A DNA stretch of 64,000 bases, taken from Darksidea phi. Lineage: Eukaryota > Ascomycota > Dothideomycetes > Pleosporales > Lentitheciaceae. A program made the position numbers and the translations under genes. The notes beneath the pieces were generated by a model, which saw only the letters and a program-made list of their open reading frames with translations, was not told the origin of the DNA and ran no database searches. Below are positions 50,401 to 63,924 of the stretch, in pieces (within the stretch, counting starts at the first letter, position 1; every line of letters starts with the position of its first letter). The stretch spans positions 164,415 through 228,414 of the forward strand of contig JASJFT010000057.1 of assembly GCA_030770425.1 (NCBI GenBank), written 5' to 3'.

Positions 50401-51625
50401 GTATAAAAGCTTTTTAGATATAGTACGTATACTTTCTCCCTAGATTATAGTTATTATATTAAGTTATTAGATATTACTTTAACTTTAATCTATTTAGTCG
50501 TTATACTCCTATTCTACTACTTAAAAGATTTCTTTTAATAATCTATTTAAGAGTCTACCTTATATAGCTATAGCTAGCTAAGAATAAGATTATAGTTATT
50601 TATAGAAGTAGTTTAAAATATCTAAAAATCTATTATTCTTATTATACCTTAAAAATTCTATATTATTATTATAATAATATATAGCTTTTCTAGATATAGT
50701 AGTATATTAAAGACTTAATATATTTATAACTTTATATATAATAATATCTTAAAAAGGTTCTACTATAATATAAGATTCTTCTTAATAATATTTAAGTCTA
50801 ATTCTATATTAAAAAGGTCCTAGACCTATATTAAAACGTTTATAAAAAGGTATATCCTTATATTATTAGTAATTTATAAGGATTTACTATTAATATTTAG
50901 TTTTAATAGTATTATAGTAATATTAGTAACTAGAGCTTATCTTTTTTTAAAGATAAGTTAGCTTTCTCTTTTTAAATTTTATCTAATCTATTATCGTCTT
51001 TAGAGCGATACTTCTAATAGTTCTTCTTTTAATTAGTCTCTAATTAGGATATTAATACTATACTCTTAGAGTATAATAGGGTTCTTAATAAAGATTATTT
51101 AATATTACTTTACTAAGAGGGCTTTTAATTTTATTTCTTTTAGTTAAAATTATTTAAAGCTACTAAAGACGTAGTATACTTTTTATTTATAGTTAAATTA
51201 AGACTAGAAACCTTTAGAAGAGTAGCTAGTATAGAGGTAAAATATATTATTATCTTTATATCTTATAAGATATATTTAAATTATATCTAAGTTTATATAT
51301 TTTTTAATTAGCTATTTCTTTATATCTTATAGTATAAAGGTTCTAAGTACTTACTTTATACTATAGATATCTTTAGTATATTAGAGCTTATATTATTACT
51401 AAAAGACTTTACCTCTAGAATAGCTTTATAAGTTATAAAATAGTTAAAAAAGAAATTAAAGCTATTATTCTAATACTATTTAATATTCTAAAACTTAAAG
51501 TAGTTATTAAACTTTATTAAAACGGGGTTCTTTATAAGATTCTTTAACTTCGTTTATAACTAAAACTATATAATAACTTTATTATTATTAATAGCTTAAT
51601 CTAATAGGTTATAATATATATTATT

Positions 51626-52089
51626 TATTATAAACTAAATATATACTATAGAATAGTAGTAGAAAGAGCTACCCGAGATTAAATCTATTACTAACTCTAA
51701 TATAGAATACGACGATTATAACTATAGTATAAATAATAATTAGTATAGATAGCTTTACTAGAAAGTTATATAATAGATTTATATCTTAGTAAGAATAGAT
51801 CTAAAGGTTATATAATAGCTTAATAGATCTATTAGAATAGAGCTACGAAGCTATAGCTTAATAGATCTATAGATATAGAGCTATAGATCTAAGAAAACTA
51901 AATTAATATATAATAATTACGAATCTTCTAAATAAAGTTCTTATCTTATAGTTAATTTAAATCTAGATTAATCCTTACCTATTAATATAATTAAATTATT
52001 ATCTATTTATTCTAACTTCTTCTTTCCTATCTTAAGTATAAATCTTAAACGAGGCTAAATAATCTATTAGACCTAGACCCCGTTTAATA
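51626..52089 (+). repeat. Element A1 5' LTR
   Basis: 464 bp from TATTATAAACT to GTTTAATA, the RIP-altered form of TG..CA ends with a short inverted terminus. Confidence 0.88.
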
Positions 52090-55000
52090 CCTTAACTATC
52101 TAGTAGATAGGAATAGCTAACTATAATAATAGAAGAAGGAACCTAATAAAGCGAAGCGGCGTAGTTACTAACTTAGACTAAACCCTTTAAGATAGGAAGC
52201 TATTAGGAATTTAATTCCCTAGAAGGTAGTATAACTACGAAAAACTTTAAAAGAGTTATTAAGAATTAGTATATATTTAAGAAGAGAGAGAATATATTAG
52301 AAACTTAGCTTATAAAGTTAATTATCTAACTTTAAAGATATATAAGTAAACTATTAAAGCTTAAAGAACTAAAGAAGTTTAATAGAATAAGATTAAAACT
52401 TAGAGGATTTTTAGTTAATATAGTAATCTACCTTAATCTTAATAGAATAAAACTACTTACTAAAAGTAATAAAGTATTATTCGTAGTAGCTTAGTTTATA
52501 GGGAAAGCTATTATTTAGTTTAAGATATATCTAAATAAATAACTATAACTATTAGAGGTTTAATAAAGTTATAAGATAAAGACTATCTTCTTAAGTTATA
52601 AGTACTTTAAGAATAAGTTATATATTACCTTTAAAAATATTAATTTAGAAAGATTAGTAGAATAAAAAATTATATATCTTAGATAGATAAAATTTACTAT
52701 AACCTATATATCTAAGTTTAAATAACTCGCTATAAAGATTTAATAGGGAAAGATAGCCCTTATATTATAATACTATAAAGAACTAAAAGACTATATCTAT
52801 TATAAAATAATTTAGATAGAACGACCCTAGACTATAAGAGGATTAATTAAATAAGCTATTAAGATTAACGATAACCTCTATCTCTAGAACTTAGAAAGAA
52901 AGAGAAAGGTTAGATTCTACGAAAAGAAGAAGGAAGAAAAGTACTATAGATTAGAGATAATAGTCCTAAGGGCTAGTTTAGAATCTAAGAAAAAAAGATA
53001 GAACTCTAAAAAATAAAAACTTTATAAAAAATAAGTATACTTTAAGTATAAGAAGTAGAGATATCTAGTAAAAGATTATAAGTTAAGTTTAAGAAAAGAG
53101 AAACCCTAATATACTTAGTAGAGTAAAAGAAATAGAGTAGTTATAATATAAGAATATAATATTATATATTAAATAACTTATATACGCGACTAGTATAAAA
53201 TATACTATAAAGCTAAGCTAAATATTAGCTATTAGCTATAGAAATAGCGAGTAATTATAACTTAGAAGTCTTAGAGAAGAGTTTCGTTCTTATTAGAAGT
53301 ATAAGAAGAAGTATCTAAGAAAGGCTTATTTATAGAAAAAAAAGATTTTAATAATACCCTAGATATACTATTATAAATAGTTAATAATAATAATAAGTTC
53401 TTAGAATTAGAAGATAAAAACCTAGTTATAATATATAAGAATATTAGATACTTATAAATAATTCGACTATCTAAAAAAGAAATAGAACTAATATTAAAAC
53501 TCGATATAATATATACTCGAGTCTTATAATTTATAAAGAAAACTATAATATCTATAATAATATAAGAGATTTATAAGAAATAGTCTAGATTTTACCTAAT
53601 ATATTAACTATTTAAAGATTTTAAATAATAGATTAAATAAAACTTTATTATAATAGATCTTATACCTAACTAAAAGACTTAGAAAGAAATACGATATATT
53701 ACGAAGATAATTAATAAGAAATAACTATAATATATAATAATTAAATAATAGATTCCCGTATAAATAATCTCTATAAAATATAATAATTAGAGATATAAGA
53801 TTAATCTAAAGGATAATCTATAATATAAAATAAGATATTCGATATACTTTAAGATTATATAGATCTTATATATATAAAGAGAATACTAACTTTATAAGAA
53901 AGTAAAACGAAAGAATAACTACTATCTAGTAAAAGACTATAATAAAAGGATTATCTAAGTAATTATACTAAAGGTAGTATATAAATAGTAGTAATTCGAG
54001 AATTAGTAATAAAAGGAATATATATAAATTATACTAGGATTACTTCTATTATTAAACTATATCCTTAAAAGACTATAATACGAATACTTAAAGAATAAAT
54101 ACCTAAAATATATCTAGACTAAGATTAATATAAAATATTAGCTAAAAAAGATAAGAATTTAAGGAACTAAAGGATAGGATTATATTTATATCTAAGAAAT
54201 CTACTAGAAAAGAATAATTATTACTTTAATTAATAGCGGAGCTATACGGAACTTTATTAGTAAGAACTTTATCTAATAAAGGAAGATTCCTTAATAAAAA
54301 AAATAATACCTAAGTATTATATATACTATTAAAGGAGAATCTTTTAATAAATCTATAATATATAAGACTAAAGGTAAACTTTACCTATATAAATAGGAAA
54401 AAGAGAATAAGATACTCGATATTATTAAGATATTAAAAGACTAAGATATAATCTTAGGAATACTATAGCTATAAGAAGCTAACCCCTATATTAAATAGAT
54501 AAACTAGTAAGTAATATTTTTATAAAAAGCTAATATAACTAAAGAAGATTATAGTATCCTAGAACGTTATAAGAAATAGAAAGAATTATTTTAAAAATCT
54601 AAGAAAAGTCTACCCTAGTACTAGTCCTAGGACTATATAATCCTATTATAGGAAGAAAAGACTCTAGGATTCGAACTAATCTATAAGTTAATCGAGAAAG
54701 AAGAAAAGATTATAATAAAATATCTTAAAGAAAACCTTATAAAAAGATATATTTAATATTTAAATTTATTTATAGGATACCTAGTTCTCTTTATATCTAA
54801 AAAAGATACTATAAAACTATAATTTTATATCGATTACTAAATACTTAACGATATTATAATTAAGAACTAGTAACCTCTACTTCTAATATTAGAAATATAA
54901 GATTAATTAAGAAAAGCTAAATAGTTTATATAACTAGATATCCGAAATATATATTACTAGATTAGAATTAAGAAAGATAAAGAATAGAAAATAGCTTTTA

Positions 55001-58000
55001 GAACTAAAAAAGAACTATATAAATACTAAGTAATATCCTTTAAACTTACTAATATACCTATAACGTTTTAAGAATAAATTAATAATATTTTATAAAACTA
55101 TCTTAACTAGTTTATAATAGTATATCTTAATAATATTCTAATCTATTCCGAAATAGAAAAGGAATATAAAGAATATATAAAAAAGGTCCTATAAGTATTT
55201 AAGAAAGTATAATTATATCTTTATCTACGAAAATATAAATTCTATATATAAGAAATAGAGTTTTTAGAATTTATTATTAGACTAGGAGAAATTAAAGTAG
55301 ACCTATAATAAATTAAGAAGGTTAAAGAATAGTCGATATTTAAGAATCTTAAGAAGCTATAATTATTTCTAGAATTCTATAACTTTTACTAAAAACTAAT
55401 ACTATAATAGAGTATAATAATAGTACTACTTACGTAACTTATAAGGAAAGATTAATCCTTTAAATAAAAGAAGGAATATTAATAAGCTTTTAAAAAAATT
55501 AAAGAATAGTTTACTAAGAAATCTATAATTAAGATATATAACCCTAAAGAATCTTCAATTATTAAAACGAATATATTAGACTATACGATAGGAGTAATAC
55601 TATTATAAAAAGATAATAAAGATAATCTTAGACTAGTATACTACTTCTTATAGAAGATATTACTAGTTAAACTTAACTATAATATTTATAATAAAGAGTT
55701 ACTAGTAATTATTAAAGCTTTAAAGAAATAGAGATCTAATCTATAGGAATCTAAATACCCTATTACGATCTATACGAATTATAAGAATCTAATAGAATTC
55801 TTAATAAATAAACTTCTAATTAGAAGATAGATATAATAGGTATAAACCCTTATAATCTATAATATTAAAATTATATATACTAAAGAATTAGAAAATAAAT
55901 AAGTAGACGTACTTAATAGAAGATCTAACTATTAAGAAATAGAATAATCTAACGTAGTAATCCTTAAGTTATAACTAGATAGAACGATTACTTATAACTA
56001 TCTAAAGTTAGTAGAAATATAAGAAATAATACTTAAACTAAAAGAAAATAAATAGACCTAATAGATTTGTATAGTTACTATAGAAGTAATAGATATATAA
56101 AATAAAATTTAAGAAGTAATCTAAGAAAAGAATAAAATTATCTATATATTCTAAAAGATCTATATACCTAAGGTAATATAGAAAGAATTTATTAGATAAT
56201 ACTATAAAGTACTAGTATATAGATACTAGAAAGTAGAAAAGACTCTTAAATAACTAATAAGAATATACTACTTTTTATATATAAGATAACTAGTAATATA
56301 AGTTCTTATAGAATATATAGACTATTATTATAATAAATATACTAAATATATACTCTATAAAATACTATAATTAACGAAAAATATAGAAGAATTATAGAAG
56401 ATTATAACTATAGACTTTATTATATAATTACTATATTTTAAGAAATTAATAATAGAAGTATCCTATAATACTATACTAGTAGTAGTAGATAAGTTTATAA
56501 AGTATACCTACTTTATCCTATATATAAATAAGAAAAATATAGTAGAATAACTTACCTATATCTTACTAAAATACGTATTTAGTAAATATAGAATACTAAA
56601 TAAAATTATTTTAAATAAAGATATTAAGTTTATAATAAAGTTTTAATAGACTCTTATAACTAAATTAAGAATAAAATATAGTATATTAATCGCGTACTAT
56701 CCGTAGATAGATAGACTAATAAAACGAATAAATTAAATAGTAGAATAATACTTTAGATATTATCTAAACTATTACTAGAATAATTAGGTTATACTTTTAT
56801 CTATAATATAATTTATATATAATAGTTTATAATATAGTATAATAAAGATAATATCTTTCTTTATAAACTATAGAATCGAACTAGAAATATATAAGGAACC
56901 TAGGTAACTTTAATCTTATAACTAGAATAGAGAAGAAATAGTAAAAATTATTCTACGAATATACTAATAACTTAAAAAAGATATAGAATTCCTTTAAAAT
57001 AGAATAAGTAAATACTATAATAAGAAATAAAAAGAAGTATCTACTTTTAAAGAGGGAGAAAAGGTATAGTTACTATAAAAAAATATTAAGAGTAAACGAC
57101 TTAATAGTAAACTAGACTATACTAAGATCGGATTCTATAAGATTAAGAAATAAGTCTTATTTATAAACTATTAACTAAGACTACCTCTATAAATAAAAAT
57201 CTATTCTATATTCTATATTAGTTTATTAGAAAAAGTACTATAGGATACTAAATTAGTAGTATACGAAGTAGATATATATAGAGAAGATAATAAAGAATAA
57301 GAAGTAGAAGAAATCCTAGATAAAAATATTAGAAATAGAAAAAATTATTATCTAATCTAATAGTAAGGGATAGATAAAAATAGGAAACTATAGAAATAAA
57401 CCTAAAAATCTAAAGATAATCTTAATTATTCTAAGAAGTTTACGGAGTACTAAAATTATAACCTTAAAGGAAATTTAGAGATAAGATAAGTTTATCTTAT
57501 AATAAGTTAAGAAGATTAATATTATCTATAATATAGTAAAAGATATTTAATAAATTAAAAGGAGTAATATTATCTATAATATTATAAGTGATATTTAGAG
57601 TAATTAGAAAGGTCTTTAGATTCTTCTACTATTCTAGCTACTAAAGCTTCGCCTTCTTTTTATTTAGCTTAGCTTCTAGCGCCTAGGATTACGCCGTTAA
57701 CTTCTTATAAAGAACTACTCTTTACTTCTTTAAATAATATACTTATATTCGAGCTTTTACTAGTTTATTAAGAAGCTTATTCTAAGCCTTTTAAGCCTTC
57801 TCTAGTTATTATTAAAGTTTCTCTTTTATATAGTTAACGGATCTTACTAATAGTAATAAGTCCTAATATATAAGTTTTACTACTTAATATAGATAAACCT
57901 TCTAATAATAAGATACTAGATATATAATAAGAACCTTATATATTAGTATAAATATATATTTTATAATATCTACTATCTTTAGATAAGATAATATATACTA

Positions 58001-58202
58001 TTTTTAACTATAAATAATAATTATAGGGAAATATTTTAGAATCGTAATAAAAGATTTTATTAATAAGAGTAATACGTTCTTAAGTTTTATATAATATTAT
58101 AATAGATAATAATAATCTCTTAAAATAGGGCCTTAATATTAATATAGCTAAATACTAGAACCGGAATAACCTCTAAGCTAAAGATTTAGAAAGGGAAGAT
58201 AA

Positions 58203-58666
58203 TATTATAAACTAAATATATATTATAAAATAGTAGTAGAAAGAATTATTTAAGATTAAATCTATTACTAACTTTAATATAAAATATAACGATTATAACT
58301 ATAATATAAATAATAATTAATATAAATAGCTTTATTAAGAAGTTATATAATAGATTTATATCTTAATAAGAATAGATCTAAAGATTATATAATAGCTTAG
58401 TAGATCTATTAGAATAGAGCTATAAAGCTATAGCTTAGTAAATCTATAGGTATAAAGCTATAGATCTAAGAAAACTAAATTAATATATAATAATTACGAA
58501 TCTTCTAGATAGTCTTCTTATCTTATAGTTAATTCGAATCTAGATTAATCCTTACCTATTAATATAATTAAACTATTATCTACTTATTCTAACTTCTTCT
58601 TTCTTATCTTAAGTATAAACTCTAAACGAGGTTAAATAACCTATCGGGCCCGGATCTCGTTTAATA
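58203..58666 (+). repeat. Element A1 3' LTR
   Basis: 464 bp, partner of 51626-52089. It is preceded by the polypurine tract and followed by the TTATT duplication. Confidence 0.88.
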
Positions 58667-59657
58667 TTATTCTTAATAAGTATTATAATCTATATAATAT
58701 ACTTAAGAATATTAGTAGTAGTAAAGTTAATTTAAAAGAGACTATTAATATCTTTAATTTAACGATCTATAGCTTAGGTTATTAAAGTTCTCTTTACTAA
58801 GTTTAGTATAGGAGAGTCTTTAATCTTAATTAGATTAAATAGCCCCTAACGAGTATTATCTACTAGAAATAGACTAGCTATAGTTTAAGAAATATCTACG
58901 GCTAATTTAAAGACTACTTAAACTATTTTAATATTTACTTTTATAACTATAATTTAGTTAACTAATATACCTTAGTATTAAATATTAATTAATACTTTTA
59001 TTATTTTTACTAAAAGTACTTTACCTAGAGCCGGAGCGTAGATAGATATAATATAGAATATACCCGGGTAGCTACTATCTATTAGGATATTATTAGCTTC
59101 TAAGGTTAATAGTATAGTAGTAGAAGTTAGAAGTTAAGATTATATAAATCTACTTTTATAAAAAATATTCTCGTAGCTAAAAGTTCTATTATTTCTTTAT
59201 ATAGATTAGTAGTTCCTATTAGTTATAACTATTATTAGGATTCTATTAAAAGATAGTAGTTTATTAAATATCTTTAATATATTTTCGCCGTCGTACTATA
59301 TATAAGTTATAGGAATTTTAAGAATATATTAATTTTCTTAAATATTTTTAAAATTAAATAGACCTTTTAGCTAGTAGTCGTTCTTATTATCTAATTCTAG
59401 TTTTTAAACTTATTATCTACTAAACTTAGGGTACTACTAGTATATTTTATTAACTAGCTATACGTCGGGATTATTTTGTCTACTAAATAGATAGGTACTA
59501 GAGTAAGTACTCTTCTTTAAGTAGATAGTATAAGAAGGTATACTAATAGCTTTAAATAGATATTATATAGTATAATTAATAAGAACTTTTAAAATATTAG
59601 CTTTTAATATTAACGCCATACTACTAGTCCTTAAAAAGAAGTAGAAAGAATTTAAAT

Positions 59658-59843
59658 TATAAGGTACGTATAGGTAGGTAGGTATAAAAATACTAAGATA
59701 GTAAAAGGGTTATATTTAGATAAAGATAAGACGAATTCTTAAGAAGATATAATAATAGGATATAGGACTATATAGAGTCTAGTATATAACTATAGTTAGA
59801 TTAATAATAATCTAGAAGTTCTCTAGTAGAAGTAGGTATAATA
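59658..59843 (-). repeat. Family B LTR, copy f (5' LTR of B3)
   Basis: 186 bp, from TATAAGGTACG to GGTATAATA. Confidence 0.87.
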
Positions 59844-60458
59844 GAAATTTTAAACTTTAAGAAGAATAATTATCTTCTATTTAAAAGAAGTATAAGAATT
59901 ATATTTTTACGAAGATAAATTAATAGATTTTATAATAAATACTAGAAATATTAACTATATATCCTTTTTAATAAATTACTATTAATCTTATATACTTAAT
60001 ACCCTATAAAAAGCTTTATTATAATAGAGATAAGTATAGTCTTTATATAGTAAATTAGTACTTAAAATAATATAAGCTTTTATATCTATTTAATAAGCTT
60101 TAAAGTATTCTTATTCTAGTTATATTTAATTTTATAGAGAAGATTTAATATTAACTAGACTATAAGTATACTATTATTATAATTTAATTAAATAATAAAA
60201 AAGACTTTAGAATAGATTTTTTAAAGGTTCTATATTAACTATAAATTAAGAATAAAATAATAGCTAAAAATACTAATAAGCTAAAAAAGCTATAGAAAGT
60301 AGTAAAATATATAATTATATAACGAGTATAAGTACTTTAAATAGTCTTAGAACTACTTAAGAAATATATAAATAAGCTAACTCTAGTAGCTATCTAACTT
60401 CTTAATACTATACCTATTTAATTATTATAATAGAAGATATCTTATAAGGTAGTTCTTA
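59844..60458 (+). mobile_element. Ty1/Copia-type relic, piece 3 (integrase)
   Basis: Plus-strand residues LYLFNKL, a KYTIIII..LNNKKDFRIDFLKVLY stretch (integrase Asp region with D/N changes), then IVLELLKKYINK and LLNTIPI followed by SYKVVLI. These match the end of a Copia integrase core (LPKxxWxEAxxTAxYLLNRTP). The frame stops where element A2 begins at 60459. RT and RNase H should lie beyond the right edge. Confidence 0.6.
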
Positions 60459-60895
60459 TATTATAAACTAAATATATACTATAGACTACTAGTAAACGGG
60501 ACTACTAGAACTTAAGCTAATTACTAGCTCTAATAAAGAATATAACGCGGATCTTATAATTAAAGAATAAGAAGTTATATAATAAATCTATACCTTAGTA
60601 GAGATAGATCTAAGGATTATATAATAGCTTAGTAGATCTATTAGAATAGAGCTATAAAGCTATAGCTTAGTAAATCTATAGATATAAAGTTATAGATTTA
60701 AGAAAACTAAATTAATATATAATAACTATAAATCTTCTAAATAATTTTTCCTTATAGTTAATTCGAATCTAGATTAATCCTTATCTATTAATATAATTAA
60801 ACTATTATCTATTTATTTCTACTTCTTCTTTTCTATCTTAAATATAAACTCTAAACGAGACTAAACTACTTATTAGACCTAGACCCTATTTAATA
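60459..60895 (+). repeat. Element A2 5' LTR
   Basis: 437 bp, the same TATTATAAACT start and TTTAATA end as A1, with several small deletions. Confidence 0.82.
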
Positions 60896-63800
60896 CCTTA
60901 ACTATCTAGTAGGTAGGAATAGCTAATTATAATAGTAGGAGAAGGAATCTAATAAAACGAAGTAGTATAGCTACTAACTTAGGCCGAACCCTCTAAGATA
61001 GAAAGCTATTAGGAATTTAGTTCTCTAAAAGATAGTATAACTATAGAAAACTTTAAAAGAGTTATTAAAAACTAGTATATATTTAAGAAATAAGAGGATA
61101 TATTAGAAGTATAGATTATAATATTAATAAAGAAATTAAAAAGATATATAAGAAAGCTATTAAAGTTAAAAGAATTAGAAAAATTCGATAGAATATAATC
61201 TAAACTTAAGAGATTTCTAGTTAATATAGTAATCTATTTTAATCTTAATAAAGTATAACTACTTAATAAGACCTCGAAAGTATTATTTATAATAGTATAG
61301 TTTATAGGAAGAGCTATTACTTAGTTTAAAACCTATTTAAATAAAAGACTACGACTTAATAAACCTATTAAAGTAATAAAACTAGAGCTATTTTCTTAAG
61401 CTATAAATACTTTAAGAATAAATTATATATTATATTTAAAAATATTAACTTAAAAAGACTAGTAAAATAAAAGATTATACGTTTTAAATAGACTAAATCT
61501 ACTATTATATATACGTCTAAGTTTAAATAACTTATAACTAAAATCTAGTAAGGAGAAGTAGCTCTTATATTATACTACTACGAAGAACTAAAAGATAATA
61601 TTTAATATAAGATAATATAAATAAATAGACTATAGACTATATAAAAGATAATTAAATAGACTATTAGAATCGACGATAACCTCTATCTCTAGAATTAAGA
61701 GAAGAAAGGAAAGATTAGATTTTATAAAAAGAAAAAAGAAGAAAAGTACTATAAACTAAAGCTAATAATCCTAGAGGCTAGTTTAAAGTCTAAAAAAGAA
61801 AAATAGAATCCTAAGAAATAAAAGCTTTATAAAAAATAAGTATATTTTAAATATAAGAAGTAAGAATATCTAGTAAAAGACTATAGGTTAGACCTAAGAA
61901 AAGAGAAACCCTATTATACTTAGTAGGGTAAAAGGGATAAAATAGCTATAATATAGAAATATAATACTATATATTAGACGACTTATATACGTAACTAATA
62001 TAAGATATACTATAAAACTAAGTTAAATACTAGCTATTAGCTATAGAAATAGTAGATAGCTACGACTCGGGAGTCTTAAAGAAGAGTTTCGTTCTTATTA
62101 AAAGTATAAGAAGAAGTATCTAAAGAAGACTTATCTATAGAGTAGAAAGACTTTAATAATATTATAGATATACTATTATAAATAGTTAATAATAGTAATA
62201 AGTTCTTAGAACTAGAAGAAGAAAACCTAGTTATATTATATAAGAATATTAGATATCTATAGATAATTCGACTATTTAAAAAAGAGATAGGACTAGTACT
62301 AGAACTTAATATAACTTATACTTAAGCTTTATAATTTATAGAAAAAACTATAATATCTTTAATAATATAAGAGATCTATAAAGAATAATCTAGATTATAC
62401 CTAATATATCGACTATTCGAAGATTTTAAATAATAGGTTAAATAAAACTTTATAATTATAGATCTTATACCTAATTAAGAAACTTAGAAAGAAATATAAT
62501 ATATTATAAAAATAATTTATAAGAAATAACTATAGTATATAATAATTAAATAATAGATTCTTATAAGAATAATTTTTATAAAATATAACGACTAGAAATA
62601 TAAGGTCGATTTAGAGAATAATCTATAGTATAAGATAAGATATCTAGTATACTTTAAGATTATATAGATCTTATATATATAAAAAGAATATAAACTCTAT
62701 AAAAGAGTAAAATAAAAAAAAAATTACTATCTAGTAAAAGATTATAATAAAAGGATTATCTAAGTAATTATACTAGAGGTAATATATAAATAATAATAAT
62801 TTAAGAACTAACGATAAAAGAAATATATAAGAATTATACTAGGACTACTTCTACTATTAAACTATATTCTAGAAAGACTATAGTATAAATACCCGAAGAA
62901 TAAATATCTAAAATACGTTTAAACTAAAATTAATATAAAATATTAGTCTAAGAAAATAAGAATTTAAGAAACTAGAGAATAGAATTATATCTATATCTAA
63001 GAAATCTACTAGGGAAAAATAATTACTACCTTAATTAATAGTAGAGCTACTCGAAGCTTTATTAGTAAGAATTTTATCTAATAAAAGAAGATTTCTTAAT
63101 AGAAGAAACGATACCCTAGTATTATATATACTATTAAAGGAGAACCCTTTAACGAATCTATAATATACGAAACTAAAGATAAGCTTAACCTATATAATTA
63201 GAAAAAGAAGAATAAAATACTCGATATTATTAAGATATCTAAGGACTAAGATATAATCTTAGGAATACTATAGTTATAGAAAGCTAATCTATATATTTAA
63301 TAGTTAAATCGATAAGTAATATTCCTATAGAAAAAGACTAATATAACTAAAGAAAAAATAAACTATATTCTAGAATAATATAAGAAATAAAAAGTACTAT
63401 TTAAGAAGTCTAAGAAAAGTTTATCTAAATACTAGTTATAGAACTATATAATTCCTTTATAAAAAGGAAAAATATTAGAATTTAAACTAATTTATAAATT
63501 AATTAAGAAAGAAGATATCCTTATAGTAAAATATTTAGAGGAAAATCTTACGAAGAAGTATATTTAATATTTAAATTTATCTATAGAATACCTAGTTCTC
63601 TTTATACTTAAGAAAGATACTATAGAACTATAACTATATATCGACTACTAAATACTTAATAATATTATAATTAAGAACTAATATCTTTTATCTTTAATAT
63701 CGAAGATATAAGATTAACTAAGAAAGGCTAAATAGTTTATATAGCTAGATATTCGAAACGTATACTACTAGATTCGAATTAAAAAAGATAAAGAATAGAA

Positions 63801-63924
63801 AATAGTATTTAGAATTAAGAAGAGACTATATAAATACTAAGTAATATCTTTTAAACTTACTAATATACCTATAATATTCTAGAAACGAATTAATAATATC
63901 TTATAAAACTATCTTAATTAGTTT

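Larger units (their letters stand above)
51626..58666 (+). mobile_element. Ty3/Gypsy chromovirus element A1, complete but RIP-killed
   Basis: 7041 bp with two LTRs of exactly 464 bp, flanked by TTATT (51621-51625 and 58667-58671). Removing it restores alignment of B3 with B1 and B2. Plus-strand order: gag; a CCHC zinc knuckle at 53038-53079 in which the Cys and His codons all read Tyr; protease LINSGA at about 54230 (ancestral DSGA); RT with YIDY near 54826 and VYLNNILIYSE near 55120-55150; integrase with remains of HPQTDGQTE near 56700; and a chromodomain-like tail around 57345-57440 (GIDKNRKL, ancestral Trp codons now stops). A polypurine tract (AGAAAGGGAAGATAA) sits at 58188-58202 just before the 3' LTR. 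Chromodomain elements target heterochromatin, which fits their presence here. Confidence 0.88.
44221..59843 (-). mobile_element. Ty3/Gypsy family B, copy B3, carrying nested element A1
   Basis: LTRs of 186 bp at 44221-44406 and 59658-59843. Internal sequence aligned with B1/B2 is split between 51621 and 58671 by element A1. The 44-bp PPT segment next to the left LTR is intact, as in B1. The RT active-site region lies near 49.43-49.45 kb and the integrase HPQTD region near 47.40 kb, both on the minus strand. The flanking pentamers are AAGAT (44216-44220) and GAAAT (59844-59848). They differ at two G/A positions, consistent with an original GAGAT duplication hit by RIP on each side, but that is inference. 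It sits in the Copia relic. Confidence 0.82.
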
